Shown: positions 25,095-34,486, numbered from the stretch's first letter. The stretch: DNA of 64,000 nucleotides from M0108 sp937862735 (GCA_937862735.1 CALMDH010000137.1:46556-110555), one strand, 5' to 3'. Notes: generated from the sequence alone by a model not told the origin. Program-made: numbers and translations.

Positions 25095-26476
25095 GGACCC
25101 AGGCCCTCCACAGCGGCGACGAAGACCCGACCCCGGTGCTCATAGTTGTCGAACATGTCGAAACTGGCGCAGGCCGGGGAAAGCAGGACGACGTCACCCG
25201 GCTGAGCGAGCTGATCCGCGAGCCGCACCGCCTCCTCCAGATCCCGGGCCTGGCGGGTCGGCACCCGCCCCGCCAGCGCCCGCGCGATGAGCGGACCATC
25301 GCGGCCGATGAGGATCACCACCCGGGCGGTTTCAGCGGCCGCCTCCGCCAGCTCGGTGAAATCGGCGCCCTTGCCCTCGCCGCCGGCGATCAGCAGCGCC
25401 CGCCCGGGGCGCTGCGGATCGATCAGGCCGCGCAGGGCGGCCACCGTGGCCCCGGGGTTGGTGCCCTTAGAGTCGTCGAACCAGCGCACCCCCCGGCGTT
25501 CGGTCACCAGGACGGTGCGGTGGTCCAGACCACGAAAGGCGCGCAAGGCGGCCAGCCGCGCCGCCAGGGGCAGCCCGCAGGCCTCGCCCAGGGCCAGGGC
25601 GGCGAGGGCATTGGCCAGGTTGTGCTGACCGGCCAGGGGCAGTTCGTCCGCCCGCAGCAACAGCTCCTCCCCCCGGACCAACCAGGTGACGCCCCCGACC
25701 TCCCACAGGCCGTAGTCCGCCGGGGCCGTGCCACCAGTTCGCGGCGGGCCGAGGCCGAACCAGCGATCCTCCCCCGCCAGCCCGGCCATGGCCGCCACCC
25801 GCGGATCATCCCGATTCAGCAGCCCCACCTCGGCCCCCCGGAGCAGACTGGCCTTGGTCGCCGCGTAGGCCTCCAGGCTGGGGTAGCGATCGAGGTGATC
25901 GGCCGAGATGTTGAGGACCGTGGCCACCCGCGGCCGCAGGGACCGGGTGGTCTCCAGTTGGAAACTGGACAGCTCGAGGACATAGAGCTGGATGGCGGGA
26001 TCGAGGAGCTCCAGGGCCGGTTCGCCCAGATTGCCGCCCACGGCGGTGCGCAGCCCGCTGGCCCGGGCCATCTCCCCCACCAGGGTGGTGACCGTGCTCT
26101 TGCCGTTGGAGCCGGTGATGGCCACCACCGGGGCCTGGACCGCCCGGGCGAAGAGCTCGATGTCCCCCACCACCTCAATCCCGCGGCCAATGGCTGGCGC
26201 CAGGCGCGGGTCGCCGAGGGCGATGCCCGGGCTGATGACCAAGCGCTCGGCCACGGCCAGGGCCGCGGCGTCAAAGTCGCCGAGGAAGAGCGGCAGGTCC
26301 GGCAGCTCCTCCCGCACCGCCGCCAGCCCCGGCGGCTGGGGACGGCTGTCGGTCACCGCCACCGGGACGCCTTGGGCGTGCAGCCAGCGAGCGCAGGAGA
26401 GGCCCGTCTTGCCCAGGCCCAGGATCAGGGTCTTGGGCTGGCCCCCGGGGCCGGGATGATGGAACAGGTCGTGCAT
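25091..26476 (-). CDS. murD: UDP-MurNAc-L-Ala--D-glutamate ligase
   Basis: The 461-residue Mur ligase adds D-Glu. It has the N-terminal TLILGLGKTGLSCARWL, the ATP loop AITGSNGKSTVTTLVG, the YVLELSSFQLETT motif typical of MurD, NISADHLDRYPS, QHNLANALAALALG and DDSKGTNPGAT. It sits between mraY (19-nt gap) and ftsW (4-nt overlap). Confidence 0.97.
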   Translation of the reverse strand: MHDLFHHPGPGGQPKTLILGLGKTGLSCARWLHAQGVPVAVTDSRPQPPGLAAVREELPDLPLFLGDFDAAALAVAERLVISPGIALGDPRLAPAIGRGIEVVGDIELFARAVQAPVVAITGSNGKSTVTTLVGEMARASGLRTAVGGNLGEPALELLDPAIQLYVLELSSFQLETTRSLRPRVATVLNISADHLDRYPSLEAYAATKASLLRGAEVGLLNRDDPRVAAMAGLAGEDRWFGLGPPRTGGTAPADYGLWEVGGVTWLVRGEELLLRADELPLAGQHNLANALAALALGEACGLPLAARLAALRAFRGLDHRTVLVTERRGVRWFDDSKGTNPGATVAALRGLIDPQRPGRALLIAGGEGKGADFTELAEAAAETARVVILIGRDGPLIARALAGRVPTRQARDLEEAVRLADQLAQPGDVVLLSPACASFDMFDNYEHRGRVFVAAVEGLGP

Positions 26477-26495
26477 GACGCTCCCCGGATGTCGC

Positions 26496-27578
26496 TCAGC
26501 GGATCTTAAGGCTCGCCAGCCCGACCAGGACCAGGATGACGGTCACGATCCAGAAGCGCACGATGACCCGCGGCTCCGGCCAGCCCTGAAGTTCGAAGTG
26601 GTGATGGAGCGGGGCCATGCGGAAGATGCGCTTGCCGGTCATCTTAAAGGAGGCCACCTGGAGCATGACCGACAGGGTCTCGGCGACGAAGACGCCGCCC
26701 ATGATCAGCAGCACCAGTTCCTGGCGCACGACCACCGCCACCACCCCCAGGGCGGCGCCCAAGGCCAGGGCGCCCACGTCACCCATGAAGACCTGGGCGG
26801 GATAGGCGTTGAACCAGAGAAAACCCAGCCCGGCCCCCACCAGGGCCGCGCAAAAGACCACCACCTCCCCGACCCCGGGGACGCTGGGAATACGCAGATA
26901 GTCGGCGAAATTGGCGTGGCCGGAGGCGTAGACGAAGATCCCCAGGGCCCCGGCGACCAGGACCGTGGGCATCACCGCCAGCCCGTCCAGGCCATCGGTC
27001 AGGTTCACCGCGTTGCTCGAACCGACGATGACCAGGTAGGTCAGGAGGATGTACCAGGGACCCAGTTGCAGCGAGACATCCTTGAGGTAGGGGATCAGCA
27101 GGGCGGTCTCCGCCGGGGTCTCGGCGAGGACGTAGAGCAGGATGGCGGCGATCAGCCCCACCACCGACTGCCAGAGATACTTATAACGCGCCGCCAGGCC
27201 CCGGGGGTTGCGCAGCACCAACTTCTTGTAGTCATCCACCAGGCCGATGAGACCGAAGGCCAGGGTCACCAGCAGGACGACCCAGACATAGACGTTGGCC
27301 AGGTTCGACCACAGCAGGGTGCTGATCCCGACCCCCACCAGCATCAGGGCCCCGCCCATGGTGGGCGTGCCCGCCTTGGAGAGGTGGCTCTGGGGACCGT
27401 CGTCACGCACCGTCTGGCCGATCTTGTACCGGCGCAGCCGGCGGATCATGGCCGGCCCGACGACGAAGGAGATGATCAGGGCGGTGAGGACCCCCAGGAT
27501 GCCGCGCAGGGTCAGATAGCGGAAGACACTGAAGCCGCTGTTGAACTGGGTGAGCCAATCGGTCAGATAGAGGAGCAA
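26496..27578 (-). CDS. mraY: Phospho-MurNAc-pentapeptide transferase
   Basis: The 360-residue polytopic enzyme makes lipid I from undecaprenyl phosphate. It has about ten membrane segments and the conserved SKAGTPTMGGALML, GLVDDYKKLVLRN, NAVNLTDGLDGLAV, FMGDVGALALG and APLHHHFELQGWPE. It starts with TTG, 3 nt after the murF stop, so translation is probably coupled. Length equals the E. coli enzyme. Confidence 0.97.
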   Translation of the reverse strand: MLLYLTDWLTQFNSGFSVFRYLTLRGILGVLTALIISFVVGPAMIRRLRRYKIGQTVRDDGPQSHLSKAGTPTMGGALMLVGVGISTLLWSNLANVYVWVVLLVTLAFGLIGLVDDYKKLVLRNPRGLAARYKYLWQSVVGLIAAILLYVLAETPAETALLIPYLKDVSLQLGPWYILLTYLVIVGSSNAVNLTDGLDGLAVMPTVLVAGALGIFVYASGHANFADYLRIPSVPGVGEVVVFCAALVGAGLGFLWFNAYPAQVFMGDVGALALGAALGVVAVVVRQELVLLIMGGVFVAETLSVMLQVASFKMTGKRIFRMAPLHHHFELQGWPEPRVIVRFWIVTVILVLVGLASLKIR

Positions 27579-27581
27579 GCT

Positions 27582-29120
27582 TCAGCCCTCCCGGGGGGCG
27601 CAGAGGGCATCTGCCACCCGGTCCATGGCCGAGCGCCGCGAGCCCTTGATGAGGACCAGATCGTCCGGAGCCAGGTCCTGGCGCAGGCGGCCGATAAGCT
27701 CGGCCTGGTCGGTGAAGTGCCGGTCCGCGCCGGCGCCAAAGCCCTCCGCCGCCGCGGCGCTGAGGCTGCCCAGGGTGTAGAGCGCCGCCACCCCCGCCTC
27801 CCGGGCCACGACACCGAGGCGGCGGTGCAGGGCCTCGGCCTCCGGTCCCAGCTCGCCCAGGTCCCCCAGCACCAGGACGTGACGTCCGGACAGGGACATG
27901 AGCACGCCGATGGCGGCCTCCACCGAGTCGGGGTTGGCGTTGTAGCTGTCGTCGATGAGGCGAGGGCCGCCTGGAATCCGGCGGGGAAAGAGACGCCCCG
28001 GGACGGGGCGCATGGTCGCCAGACCGGCCCCGATGAGGGCAGGTTCCAACCCCAGGGCCCGGGCCATGGCCACGGCCACCAGGGCGTTGCGGACATTGTG
28101 GCCACCCGCCAGGGCCAGCTCAAGCTCCAGGTCCAGGCTGGGACCCGTCACGCGGAAGGCGGTGCGAAAACCCGCCTCGTCCCAGCGGGTCCGGGCCGTG
28201 CTCAGGTCCACGAACAGATCGGCGCCGGAACCACCATCAGGACCGGAACCCAGAGCCGTATCATGGCCAGAGTCAGGACGAGAATCAGGAGTGGATCGGG
28301 GTTCGGAATGAGGGCCGACAGCCAAGGCTGTGGCGATATCCGATCCAGCGGCCGCACCGCTTGCGGCGCAGGTCAGGCAGGACCGGCCCGCGGCCAATTG
28401 CCGCCACAGCCCCGCCCAGGGGGAGTCGGCGGGGAAGATGAAGGTGCCCCCGGGACGCAGGCCCTGGACGATCTCACCCTTGGCCTGGGCCACGCCCTCC
28501 AGGCTGCCAAAGCCCTCCAGATGGGCGCGCCCGGCGTTGGTGATGGCGGCGACCTCCGGCCGGGCGATAGCCGTCAGATAGGCGATCTCCCCCGGATGGT
28601 TGGCGCCCATCTCCAGCACCAGAAAGTCCTCCTCCCCCGCCTCCAGCAGGGTCAGGGGCAGACCGATGTCGTTGTTGAGGTTGCCCTTGGTCGCCCGCAC
28701 GCTGCCCGCCTGGGCGAGGATGGCGGCGATCATCTCCTTGGTGGTGGTCTTGCCGTTGCTCCCGGTCAGGGCGACCACCCGGCCCGCGAAGCGCTCCCGG
28801 TGGGCCGCCGCCAAGCGGCCCAGGGCCAGGCGGCTGTCCTCCACCCGCCATTGCGGCAGGTCGATGGCCAGGGGGCGCTCGACCATCAGGGCCACGGCGC
28901 CGGCCGCCTGGGCGGCGGCGACATGATCGTGGCCGTCGTGGCGCTCGCCCCGCAGGGCGACGAAGAGGTGCCCGCCAAGCGGCTTTCGACTATCGATGCC
29001 GACGCCCCGAAAGCCGATGTCGACCCCGGAGAGGGTGCCACCCACCCGGGCGACGGCCTGGCTCAGGGTCCAGGGCAACGGCAGGGACGGGTGCGGGTCC
29101 GGTCGGAAGGCCGTACTCAC
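27582..29120 (-). CDS. murF: UDP-MurNAc-tripeptide--D-Ala-D-Ala ligase with a linker insertion
   Basis: The 512-residue ligase adds D-Ala-D-Ala. Marks are GGHLFVALRGERHDGHDHV, ALTGSNGKTTTKEMIAAIL, EMGANHPGEIAYL, GGHNVRNALVAVAMA and IDDSYNANPDSVEAAI. It is longer than the usual about 450-460 residues. The excess is a Ser/Pro/Asp/Gly-rich, repeat-like stretch at about residues 262-302 (nt about 28210-28335) with SDP, DSRPD and GPDGG elements, absent from the enzyme core and probably a surface loop. The murE and murF genes overlap by 4 nt. Confidence 0.96.
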   Translation of the reverse strand: MSTAFRPDPHPSLPLPWTLSQAVARVGGTLSGVDIGFRGVGIDSRKPLGGHLFVALRGERHDGHDHVAAAQAAGAVALMVERPLAIDLPQWRVEDSRLALGRLAAAHRERFAGRVVALTGSNGKTTTKEMIAAILAQAGSVRATKGNLNNDIGLPLTLLEAGEEDFLVLEMGANHPGEIAYLTAIARPEVAAITNAGRAHLEGFGSLEGVAQAKGEIVQGLRPGGTFIFPADSPWAGLWRQLAAGRSCLTCAASGAAAGSDIATALAVGPHSEPRSTPDSRPDSGHDTALGSGPDGGSGADLFVDLSTARTRWDEAGFRTAFRVTGPSLDLELELALAGGHNVRNALVAVAMARALGLEPALIGAGLATMRPVPGRLFPRRIPGGPRLIDDSYNANPDSVEAAIGVLMSLSGRHVLVLGDLGELGPEAEALHRRLGVVAREAGVAALYTLGSLSAAAAEGFGAGADRHFTDQAELIGRLRQDLAPDDLVLIKGSRRSAMDRVADALCAPREG

Positions 29121-30709
29121 GCGGCATCCTCCAGACTGGGGGCCCAGATGCGTTCGCTCAGGGCCTGCTGGACCTGAGCGCGGTCGCTGAAGTGGACCTT
29201 ACGCTCCCCCAGATCCTGCACCGTCTCATGTCCCTTGCCCGCCACCAGCACCAGGTCATCACGCCCGGCGATGGCGATGGCGCGGCGGATGGCCAGGCCC
29301 CGCCGCCGTTCGACGATGGCCTTCGCGGGCTGAGCCATACCCGCCTGAATCTGGGCGATGATGGCATCGCCATCCTCGCTACGGGGATTGTCGTCCGTCA
29401 GGATCACCTGCTCGGCCAGCCGCTCCGCCACCACCCCCATGAGGGGGCGCTTGCCGGCATCCCGCTCGCCGCCACAGCCAAAGAGACAGATCAGCCGTCC
29501 CCGGGTATGGGCACGCAGATTGAGCAGGGTCTGCTCCAGGGCATCCGGGGAGTGGGCATAGTCCACCACCACCAGCGGCGCGCCGGCGCCGCCGAAACGC
29601 TCCAGGCGACCGGGCACCCCGCGCAGGTGGGTCATGGCCTGGGCGGCGCGTTCCCGGTCCAGGCCCCGGGACAGCAGGACCAGGTACACGGCCAGGGCGT
29701 TGGCGGCATTGAAGCGTCCGATGAGGCCCAGTTCCAGGCTGGCGGGTCCAGCACTGGTCTCCAGTTCCAGCCGCATGCCCGCATGGCTGGGGGTGAGGTC
29801 GCGCAGGCGCGCCCAGAGCCGGCAGGCCGCGGGGATGGGCCGGTCCGCCGCCAGGGTGAAGCCCCCGACCCAGACCGCCGGGTCCAGATCGTCGAGAATC
29901 GCGGGGGTCAGGTCATCGTCCAGATTGAGGATGGCCCACTCCAGGCCGGGGGAGCGAAACAGGCGACGCTTGGCCTGACCGTAGCGGGCCATATCGCCGT
30001 GATAGTCCAGATGATCCCGGCTCAGGTTGGTAAAGATCGCGTGGGTGAAGTGGACCCCCGCCGTTCGCCCCTGATCCAGGGCATGGGAGGACACCTCCAT
30101 GGCCACGGCGCCCACCCCGCGCTCCCGCAGCCAGGCCAGGGTCTCCTGCAGGGTCACCGGGTCCGGGGTGGTATGGGTGGCCGGCTGAAGTTCCCCCGGG
30201 AGGCCGAATCCCAGGGTGCCGATCAGGGCACACTCGACCTCCTCCGCCAGGGCCTGGGCCAGGTAGTGGGTGACGCTGGTCTTACCGTTGGTTCCGGTCA
30301 CGCCCAGGACCGCCAGTTGCACGCTGGGGTCCCCGAAGAAGCGTCCCGCCAACCGGCTGGCCTGATGCCGCAGATCGGGAACAGGGATGACCGGCAGTCC
30401 CAGGCTGACGCCCAGGGCCGCCAGGGCGGGGGCATCCCAACGACCGTCGGGTTCGGCGACGATGGCACAGGCCCCCAGGGCGCGGGCCTCGGCGGCGAAC
30501 TGGAGCCCATGCCCCTGGCCGCCATGACAGGCCAGGAAGAGCCAGCCCGGCTGGATACGCCGGCTGTCCAGGGTGAGGCCGGTGACGGCCGGGTCAGCGG
30601 CATCCGCGGCGCTGGCAGCTTCCGGCCAGGCGGTCGGGGGCACCCAATCGGCCAGCAGTTCCCGCAGTCGCCAGACCGGACGCCGGGCGAGGGCCAGGCC
30701 CCCCGTCAT
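29117..30709 (-). CDS. murE: UDP-MurNAc-L-Ala-D-Glu--diaminopimelate ligase
   Basis: The 530-residue ligase adds meso-diaminopimelate, as shown by the specificity motif LTDDNPRSED rather than the Lys-type variant. The ATP loop is GVTGTNGKTSVTHYLAQ; also seen are MEVSSHALDQGRTAGV, FTNLSRDHLDYHGDM, GRFNAANALAVYL and VDYAHSPDALE. It extends about 30-40 residues beyond the E. coli length, mainly at the N-terminus. Both ends overlap neighbours by 4 nt (ftsI and murF). Confidence 0.97.
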   Translation of the reverse strand: MTGGLALARRPVWRLRELLADWVPPTAWPEAASAADAADPAVTGLTLDSRRIQPGWLFLACHGGQGHGLQFAAEARALGACAIVAEPDGRWDAPALAALGVSLGLPVIPVPDLRHQASRLAGRFFGDPSVQLAVLGVTGTNGKTSVTHYLAQALAEEVECALIGTLGFGLPGELQPATHTTPDPVTLQETLAWLRERGVGAVAMEVSSHALDQGRTAGVHFTHAIFTNLSRDHLDYHGDMARYGQAKRRLFRSPGLEWAILNLDDDLTPAILDDLDPAVWVGGFTLAADRPIPAACRLWARLRDLTPSHAGMRLELETSAGPASLELGLIGRFNAANALAVYLVLLSRGLDRERAAQAMTHLRGVPGRLERFGGAGAPLVVVDYAHSPDALEQTLLNLRAHTRGRLICLFGCGGERDAGKRPLMGVVAERLAEQVILTDDNPRSEDGDAIIAQIQAGMAQPAKAIVERRRGLAIRRAIAIAGRDDLVLVAGKGHETVQDLGERKVHFSDRAQVQQALSERIWAPSLEDAA

Positions 30710-32463
30710 CGGGTCGCGTCCGCGCTGGCCATCAGCATCTTCACCTCGGGGTGATCCGGCGGGACATTGAAGAGGCGCAAGGCACCCTGCATGATGCGGG
30801 CGAAGGCCGGGGCCGCCACCAGACCACCATAGTACTTTCCACCCCCGGGCTCATCGACCATGACCACCAGGACGAAGCGGGGGTCCTTGGCCGGGGCCAT
30901 GCCGGCAAAGACCGCCTGGTAGCGCCCGGCGGCATAACCGCCACGGCCGGCGGACTTCTTTGCCGTGCCGGTCTTACCGGCGACGCCGTAGCCCTCGATG
31001 ACCGCCTGCTTGGCGGTTCCCTTGGGCGAGACCACCGTTTCCATCATGGCCCGCACCTCGCGCGCCGTCTTGGCGCTGAGGACCTGCTCCCCCGCCGGCT
31101 CCTGGGCTACCTTGAGCAGGCTGATGGGCTTGAGGAGGCCATCCGCCGCCAGCACCGAATAGGCCCGGGCCAATTGCAGGGGGGTTACCGAGAGGCCATA
31201 ACCAAAGGCCTGGGTGGCGTACTCGAAGTCCGACCAGCGCTTGAAATGGCGGAACCGGCCGGTCTCCTCCCCGGGGAACTGGACCCCGGTGGGCTTGCCG
31301 AAGCCGACCCGGTCATAGAGGTTCCAGAGGGTCTCCTTCTTCATGCGCAGGGCCATCTTGACCACGCCGATATTGCTCGACTTGGTGATGACGCTGGTGG
31401 TGTCGAGGCGGCCATAATTATGGATGTCCTTGACGGTGTTACTGCCCACCGCCAGGGTCCCGGGGCTGGTATCGATGGGGGTGGTCGGTGTCACCAGGCC
31501 CTGCTCCAGGGCGGCGGCGACGACGAAGGGCTTGATGGTGGAACCGGGCTCCATGACATCGGTGACGGCGCGATTCCGGCGGCTGCTCTGGTCGCCGTCC
31601 TTGTCGCCGTTGGGGTTGTAGGCCGGCTGATTGACCATGGCCAGGATCTCGCCAGTGCGTACATCCAGGACCACCGCCGAGGCCGACTTGGCCTTGTGCT
31701 CCCGCACCGTGCGCATCAACTCCCGGTAGGCGAGATATTGCAGCCGCCGGTCGATGCTCAGTTCCAGGTCCTTGCCGTGACGCGGCGGGCGCACCCGCTC
31801 CACCTCGGCGACCAGTTGCTGACGCCCGTCCTTGATGACCCGGCGCAGGCCAGGCTCGGCGCCCAGCCAGCCATTGAAGGCCAGTTCCATGCCCTCGATC
31901 CCTTTGTCGTCCACATCGGTGAAGCCGATGATGTGGCCAAAGATCTCCCCGCCGGGATAAAAGCGCTTGTACTCGGTCTCCATGCCCAGTTCATGGATCT
32001 GGTATTGCTCCTTGATCCGGGCGACGTCCTCGGCCTGATCGGGTTCGATGCGGCGCTTGAGGTAGATGAAGCCCTTGTTCTGGCGCTCCGCCACCCGCTG
32101 ACGCAGGTCCTGGACGGGCAGTCCCATCGCCTCGGCCAGCTCACCCATCGCCGCGGGATAATCCTTGAGCTTGCGGGGATCGGTCCAGACGCTGGCCACG
32201 GGGGAACTGACCGCCAGGGGTTCGCCGTTGCGGTCGAGGATCATTCCCCGCCGCGCCGGGATCTCCCAGTCACGCAGATAGCGGGCCTCGCCCTCCTCAC
32301 GCAGGAATTCCCGCTCCAGCACCTGGCGCTGGAAGGCGCTCGCCACCACGGCGCAGAGCAGGACGCCGAGACCGCCCAGCAACAACAGGCTCCGCCCGCG
32401 GAAATTGAAGCGCTTACCCTCGCGGGCCGGGTCGCTCTTGCGCCTGGCCAAATCAACGTTCAT
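30706..32463 (-). CDS. ftsI: Septal transpeptidase FtsI (PBP3)
   Basis: The ATG at 32463 gives 585 residues; an 11-codon extension upstream lies within ftsL. FtsI crosslinks septal peptidoglycan. A single anchor (LLLLGGLGVLLCAVVASAF) is followed by the pedestal domain and the transpeptidase domain with SxxK in EPGSTIKPFVVAAAL, SSN in TKSSNIGVVKMAL and KTG in VAGKTGTAKKSAG. It overlaps ftsL by 11 nt and murE by 4 nt. Confidence 0.97.
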   Translation of the reverse strand: MNVDLARRKSDPAREGKRFNFRGRSLLLLGGLGVLLCAVVASAFQRQVLEREFLREEGEARYLRDWEIPARRGMILDRNGEPLAVSSPVASVWTDPRKLKDYPAAMGELAEAMGLPVQDLRQRVAERQNKGFIYLKRRIEPDQAEDVARIKEQYQIHELGMETEYKRFYPGGEIFGHIIGFTDVDDKGIEGMELAFNGWLGAEPGLRRVIKDGRQQLVAEVERVRPPRHGKDLELSIDRRLQYLAYRELMRTVREHKAKSASAVVLDVRTGEILAMVNQPAYNPNGDKDGDQSSRRNRAVTDVMEPGSTIKPFVVAAALEQGLVTPTTPIDTSPGTLAVGSNTVKDIHNYGRLDTTSVITKSSNIGVVKMALRMKKETLWNLYDRVGFGKPTGVQFPGEETGRFRHFKRWSDFEYATQAFGYGLSVTPLQLARAYSVLAADGLLKPISLLKVAQEPAGEQVLSAKTAREVRAMMETVVSPKGTAKQAVIEGYGVAGKTGTAKKSAGRGGYAAGRYQAVFAGMAPAKDPRFVLVVMVDEPGGGKYYGGLVAAPAFARIMQGALRLFNVPPDHPEVKMLMASADATR

Positions 32464-32740
32464 GAACCTTACCCCCAATGGTTCTGACATCCACACCCCG
32501 CGGCATGAACATGTCCAGCCGCGTCCGCGCCGCCGTCTCCACCCGTGGGTGGGTGCCCAGCGCCGCCTCCTCCAGCCGCAGCACGGCCCACTCCTCCTCC
32601 AGCCGATGGAGTTCCCGGGTCAGCGCCTGCAGATTGATGAATTCGATCCGCGTCTGATACTTGGCGTAGACGACCCCCACTCCGGAGGCGACCACGGCCA
32701 AGGCCAGCAGGGCGATCAGGAGCAGGTCCCGCAGGCTCAT
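32453..32740 (-). CDS. ftsL: Cell division protein FtsL
   Basis: The 95-residue bitopic protein has one membrane segment near the N-terminus (LLLIALLALAVVASGVGVVYA) and a coiled-coil region with LQALTRELHRLEEEWAVLRLEEAAL, then the conserved end with VETAARTRLDMFMP. It forms the FtsQLB complex and activates FtsWI. Sequence conservation in this family is weak, so the call leans on its place between rsmH and ftsI. Confidence 0.93.
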   Translation of the reverse strand: MSLRDLLLIALLALAVVASGVGVVYAKYQTRIEFINLQALTRELHRLEEEWAVLRLEEAALGTHPRVETAARTRLDMFMPRGVDVRTIGGKVHER

Positions 32741-33681
32741 GACCGCCGCTCCGCCGCCCGCAGCACCGCGCTGCGCGCCCGGGGGTTGACCGCGACCTCG
32801 GCCTCCCCGGCATGCAGGGCCTTGCCGACGGGCTCCAGCCAGGCCTGGGTCGCGGTCGCCCGCAGCGGCACGCTCCGCGGAACCGGCTGACCCCGGGCCT
32901 GATCCCGGATGAACCGCTTGACGAGGCGGTCTTCGAGCGAGTGGAAACTGATCACCACCAGTCGGCCCCCCACGGCGAGGAGGTCTCGCACCGCTGCCAG
33001 GGCGGCCGCCAGTTCCTCAAGTTCGTGGTTGACCTGGATGCGCAAGGCCTGGAAGGCGCGGGTCGCCGGATGCTTGCCCGGCTCCCGGGTCGGGCAGGCC
33101 GCCGCCACGATCGCCGCCAGCCGACCGGTGGTGAGGATGGGCGCCTGGCCGCGGGCGGTGACGATGGCGCGGGCGATGCGTCGGCTGAAGCGCTCCTCGC
33201 CGTATTCGTGGAGGACCCGGGCGATGTCCGCCTCCTGGGCCCGCGCCAGCCAGGCCGCGGCCGTCTCGCCGGCGCTGTTGTCCATGCGCATGTCCAGGGG
33301 ACCGTCGGCGGCGAAGCTGAAGCCCCGTCCGGCCTCGTCCAACTGGGGCGAGGAGACGCCGATGTCCAGCAGCAGGCCATCGACGGCGCCCAGGCGCTCA
33401 TGACGGCCCACGACCTCCCGCAAGCGGGAGAAGGGGGCATGTTCGACCTCCAGGCGCGGGTCCCGCCGCGCCAGGTCCGCGGCCACGGCCACGGCCGCCG
33501 GATCCCGATCTAGGACCAGAAGGTGGCCAGCGGCCCCCAGCCGGGCAAGCAGGGCGCGCGCGTGCCCGCCCCGGCCAAAGGTGGCGTCGAGATAGAAGCC
33601 ATCGGGGCGAATCGCCAGGGCCTGCAAGGTCTCCTCCAGCAAAACGGGTCTATGCCCGGTGTCAGCCACGGGGCGGCTCAT
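32737..33681 (-). CDS. rsmH: 16S rRNA (cytosine-1402 N4) methyltransferase
   Basis: The 314-residue enzyme (formerly MraW) methylates C1402 of 16S rRNA. It has GHRPVLLEETLQAL, the SAM site FYLDATFGRGGHARALL, LLLDIGVSSPQLDEAGRGFSF, PLDMRMDNS and RVVVISFHSLEDRLVKRF-like LVVISFHSLEDRLVKRFI. It starts 4 nt after the mraZ stop and overlaps ftsL by 4 nt. Confidence 0.97.
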   Translation of the reverse strand: MSRPVADTGHRPVLLEETLQALAIRPDGFYLDATFGRGGHARALLARLGAAGHLLVLDRDPAAVAVAADLARRDPRLEVEHAPFSRLREVVGRHERLGAVDGLLLDIGVSSPQLDEAGRGFSFAADGPLDMRMDNSAGETAAAWLARAQEADIARVLHEYGEERFSRRIARAIVTARGQAPILTTGRLAAIVAAACPTREPGKHPATRAFQALRIQVNHELEELAAALAAVRDLLAVGGRLVVISFHSLEDRLVKRFIRDQARGQPVPRSVPLRATATQAWLEPVGKALHAGEAEVAVNPRARSAVLRAAERRS

Positions 33682-33685
33682 CGAG

Positions 33686-34141
33686 TCAGATGGAAAGGGA
33701 GGCGAACTCGGGGGAGGACTCCAGCTCCGCCAGATCCTCTTCGTTCAGCCACTGGTCACGGCGCGCCACCCAGGTGTCCTCATCCCAGAGCTCGAACTTG
33801 TTGCTTTGCCCGATCAGGGCCACCCGCTTGTCCAGGCTAGCGAACTGACGCAGCTCCGGCGGCAGTTGCACCCGACCCTGACTGTCCATGTCCACCTCAT
33901 GGGCGTGGCCGATGTAGAGGCGCTGCAACTTACGCGCGGTGGGGTTGAAGGAAGGCAGCTTCTCCAGCTTGCGCTCGATCTCCCGCCAGTTAGGTTCCGG
34001 ATAGATCAGCAGGCAGCGATCGGTGTCGATGGTCACCACCAGATGGGCCGCGCAACAGGCCTGCAACTGCTCGCGATAGCGCGCGGGCATGGCCAGCCGG
34101 CCCTTGGCATCCAGACTAAGGGTGGAAACCCCCCGAAACAC
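33686..34141 (-). CDS. mraZ: Transcriptional regulator MraZ
   Basis: The 151-residue AbrB-like protein represses the dcw operon in E. coli. It has two halves with FRGVSTLSLDAKGRLAMPARYRE and the second copy VDMDSQGRVQLPPELRQFASL. The start is GTG at 34141, preceded by AGGGGGG. Direct repeats matching an MraZ box lie 20-55 nt upstream, so autoregulation is likely. Confidence 0.96.
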   Translation of the reverse strand: MFRGVSTLSLDAKGRLAMPARYREQLQACCAAHLVVTIDTDRCLLIYPEPNWREIERKLEKLPSFNPTARKLQRLYIGHAHEVDMDSQGRVQLPPELRQFASLDKRVALIGQSNKFELWDEDTWVARRDQWLNEEDLAELESSPEFASLSI

Positions 34142-34160
34142 TGCCGCCCCCCTGATGGCG

Positions 34161-34196
34161 AAATTGCTCCCTTTTACTCCACTTCACTCCACTTCT
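34161..34196 (-). promoter_or_regulatory. MraZ box: three 10-bp direct repeats
   Basis: On the minus strand GAAGTGGAGT, GAAGTGGAGT and AAAAGGGAGC follow one another with a 10-bp period. The TGGAG/TGGAG/GGGAG cores match the TGGGN-N5 spacing known for E. coli MraZ, with A for the third G. The box begins at the predicted transcription start. Confidence 0.75.
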
Positions 34197-34202
34197 GTCC
34201 TC

Positions 34203-34231
34203 ATACTAGGCAACCCAGCCCCACCCGTCAA
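34203..34231 (-). promoter_or_regulatory. Sigma-70 promoter of the dcw operon
   Basis: On the minus strand TTGACG (34226-34231) and TAGTAT (34203-34208) are separated by exactly 17 nt. The expected start is near 34196, at the first MraZ repeat, with a leader of about 55 nt before the mraZ GTG. Confidence 0.8.
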
Positions 34232-34439
34232 GCGGAGAAGTGAATTTTCCTTACGCCTGTCAGCAAGTTAGAGACCTAATTGCATCTATTTCGCCACAAT
34301 CGGGAAGAGGGCCAGATTTCAAGGGGATACTTCGTAAGCCTCATGCCGCACCAAAGAAGGGCGGTTTCGGGGAGCCTGACCATGGCCGTGCCAAGACCAA
34401 GAGGTGGGTGGGTATTTGGGTAGAGAGGAGATGAAGGAA

Positions 34440-34473
34440 GGACGGTGCCGGACGTAGGTTCCGGGGTCCGTCC
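34440..34473. terminator. Inverted repeat downstream of rnpB
   Basis: GGACGG (34440-34445) and CCGTCC (34468-34473) enclose an inner CCGG/CCGG pair. It lies 14 nt beyond the 3' end of RNase P RNA on the minus strand and is followed by a pyrimidine-rich stretch. It may end or protect rnpB. The remaining sequence to the dcw promoter shows nothing recognisable. Confidence 0.4.
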
Positions 34474-34486
34474 AGAAAATCGAGGT

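Noticed and set aside
26475..29177. 900-codon open frame opposite mraY and murF
   Set aside because: It crosses two certain genes on the other strand and is His/Gln/Gly-rich without any motif.
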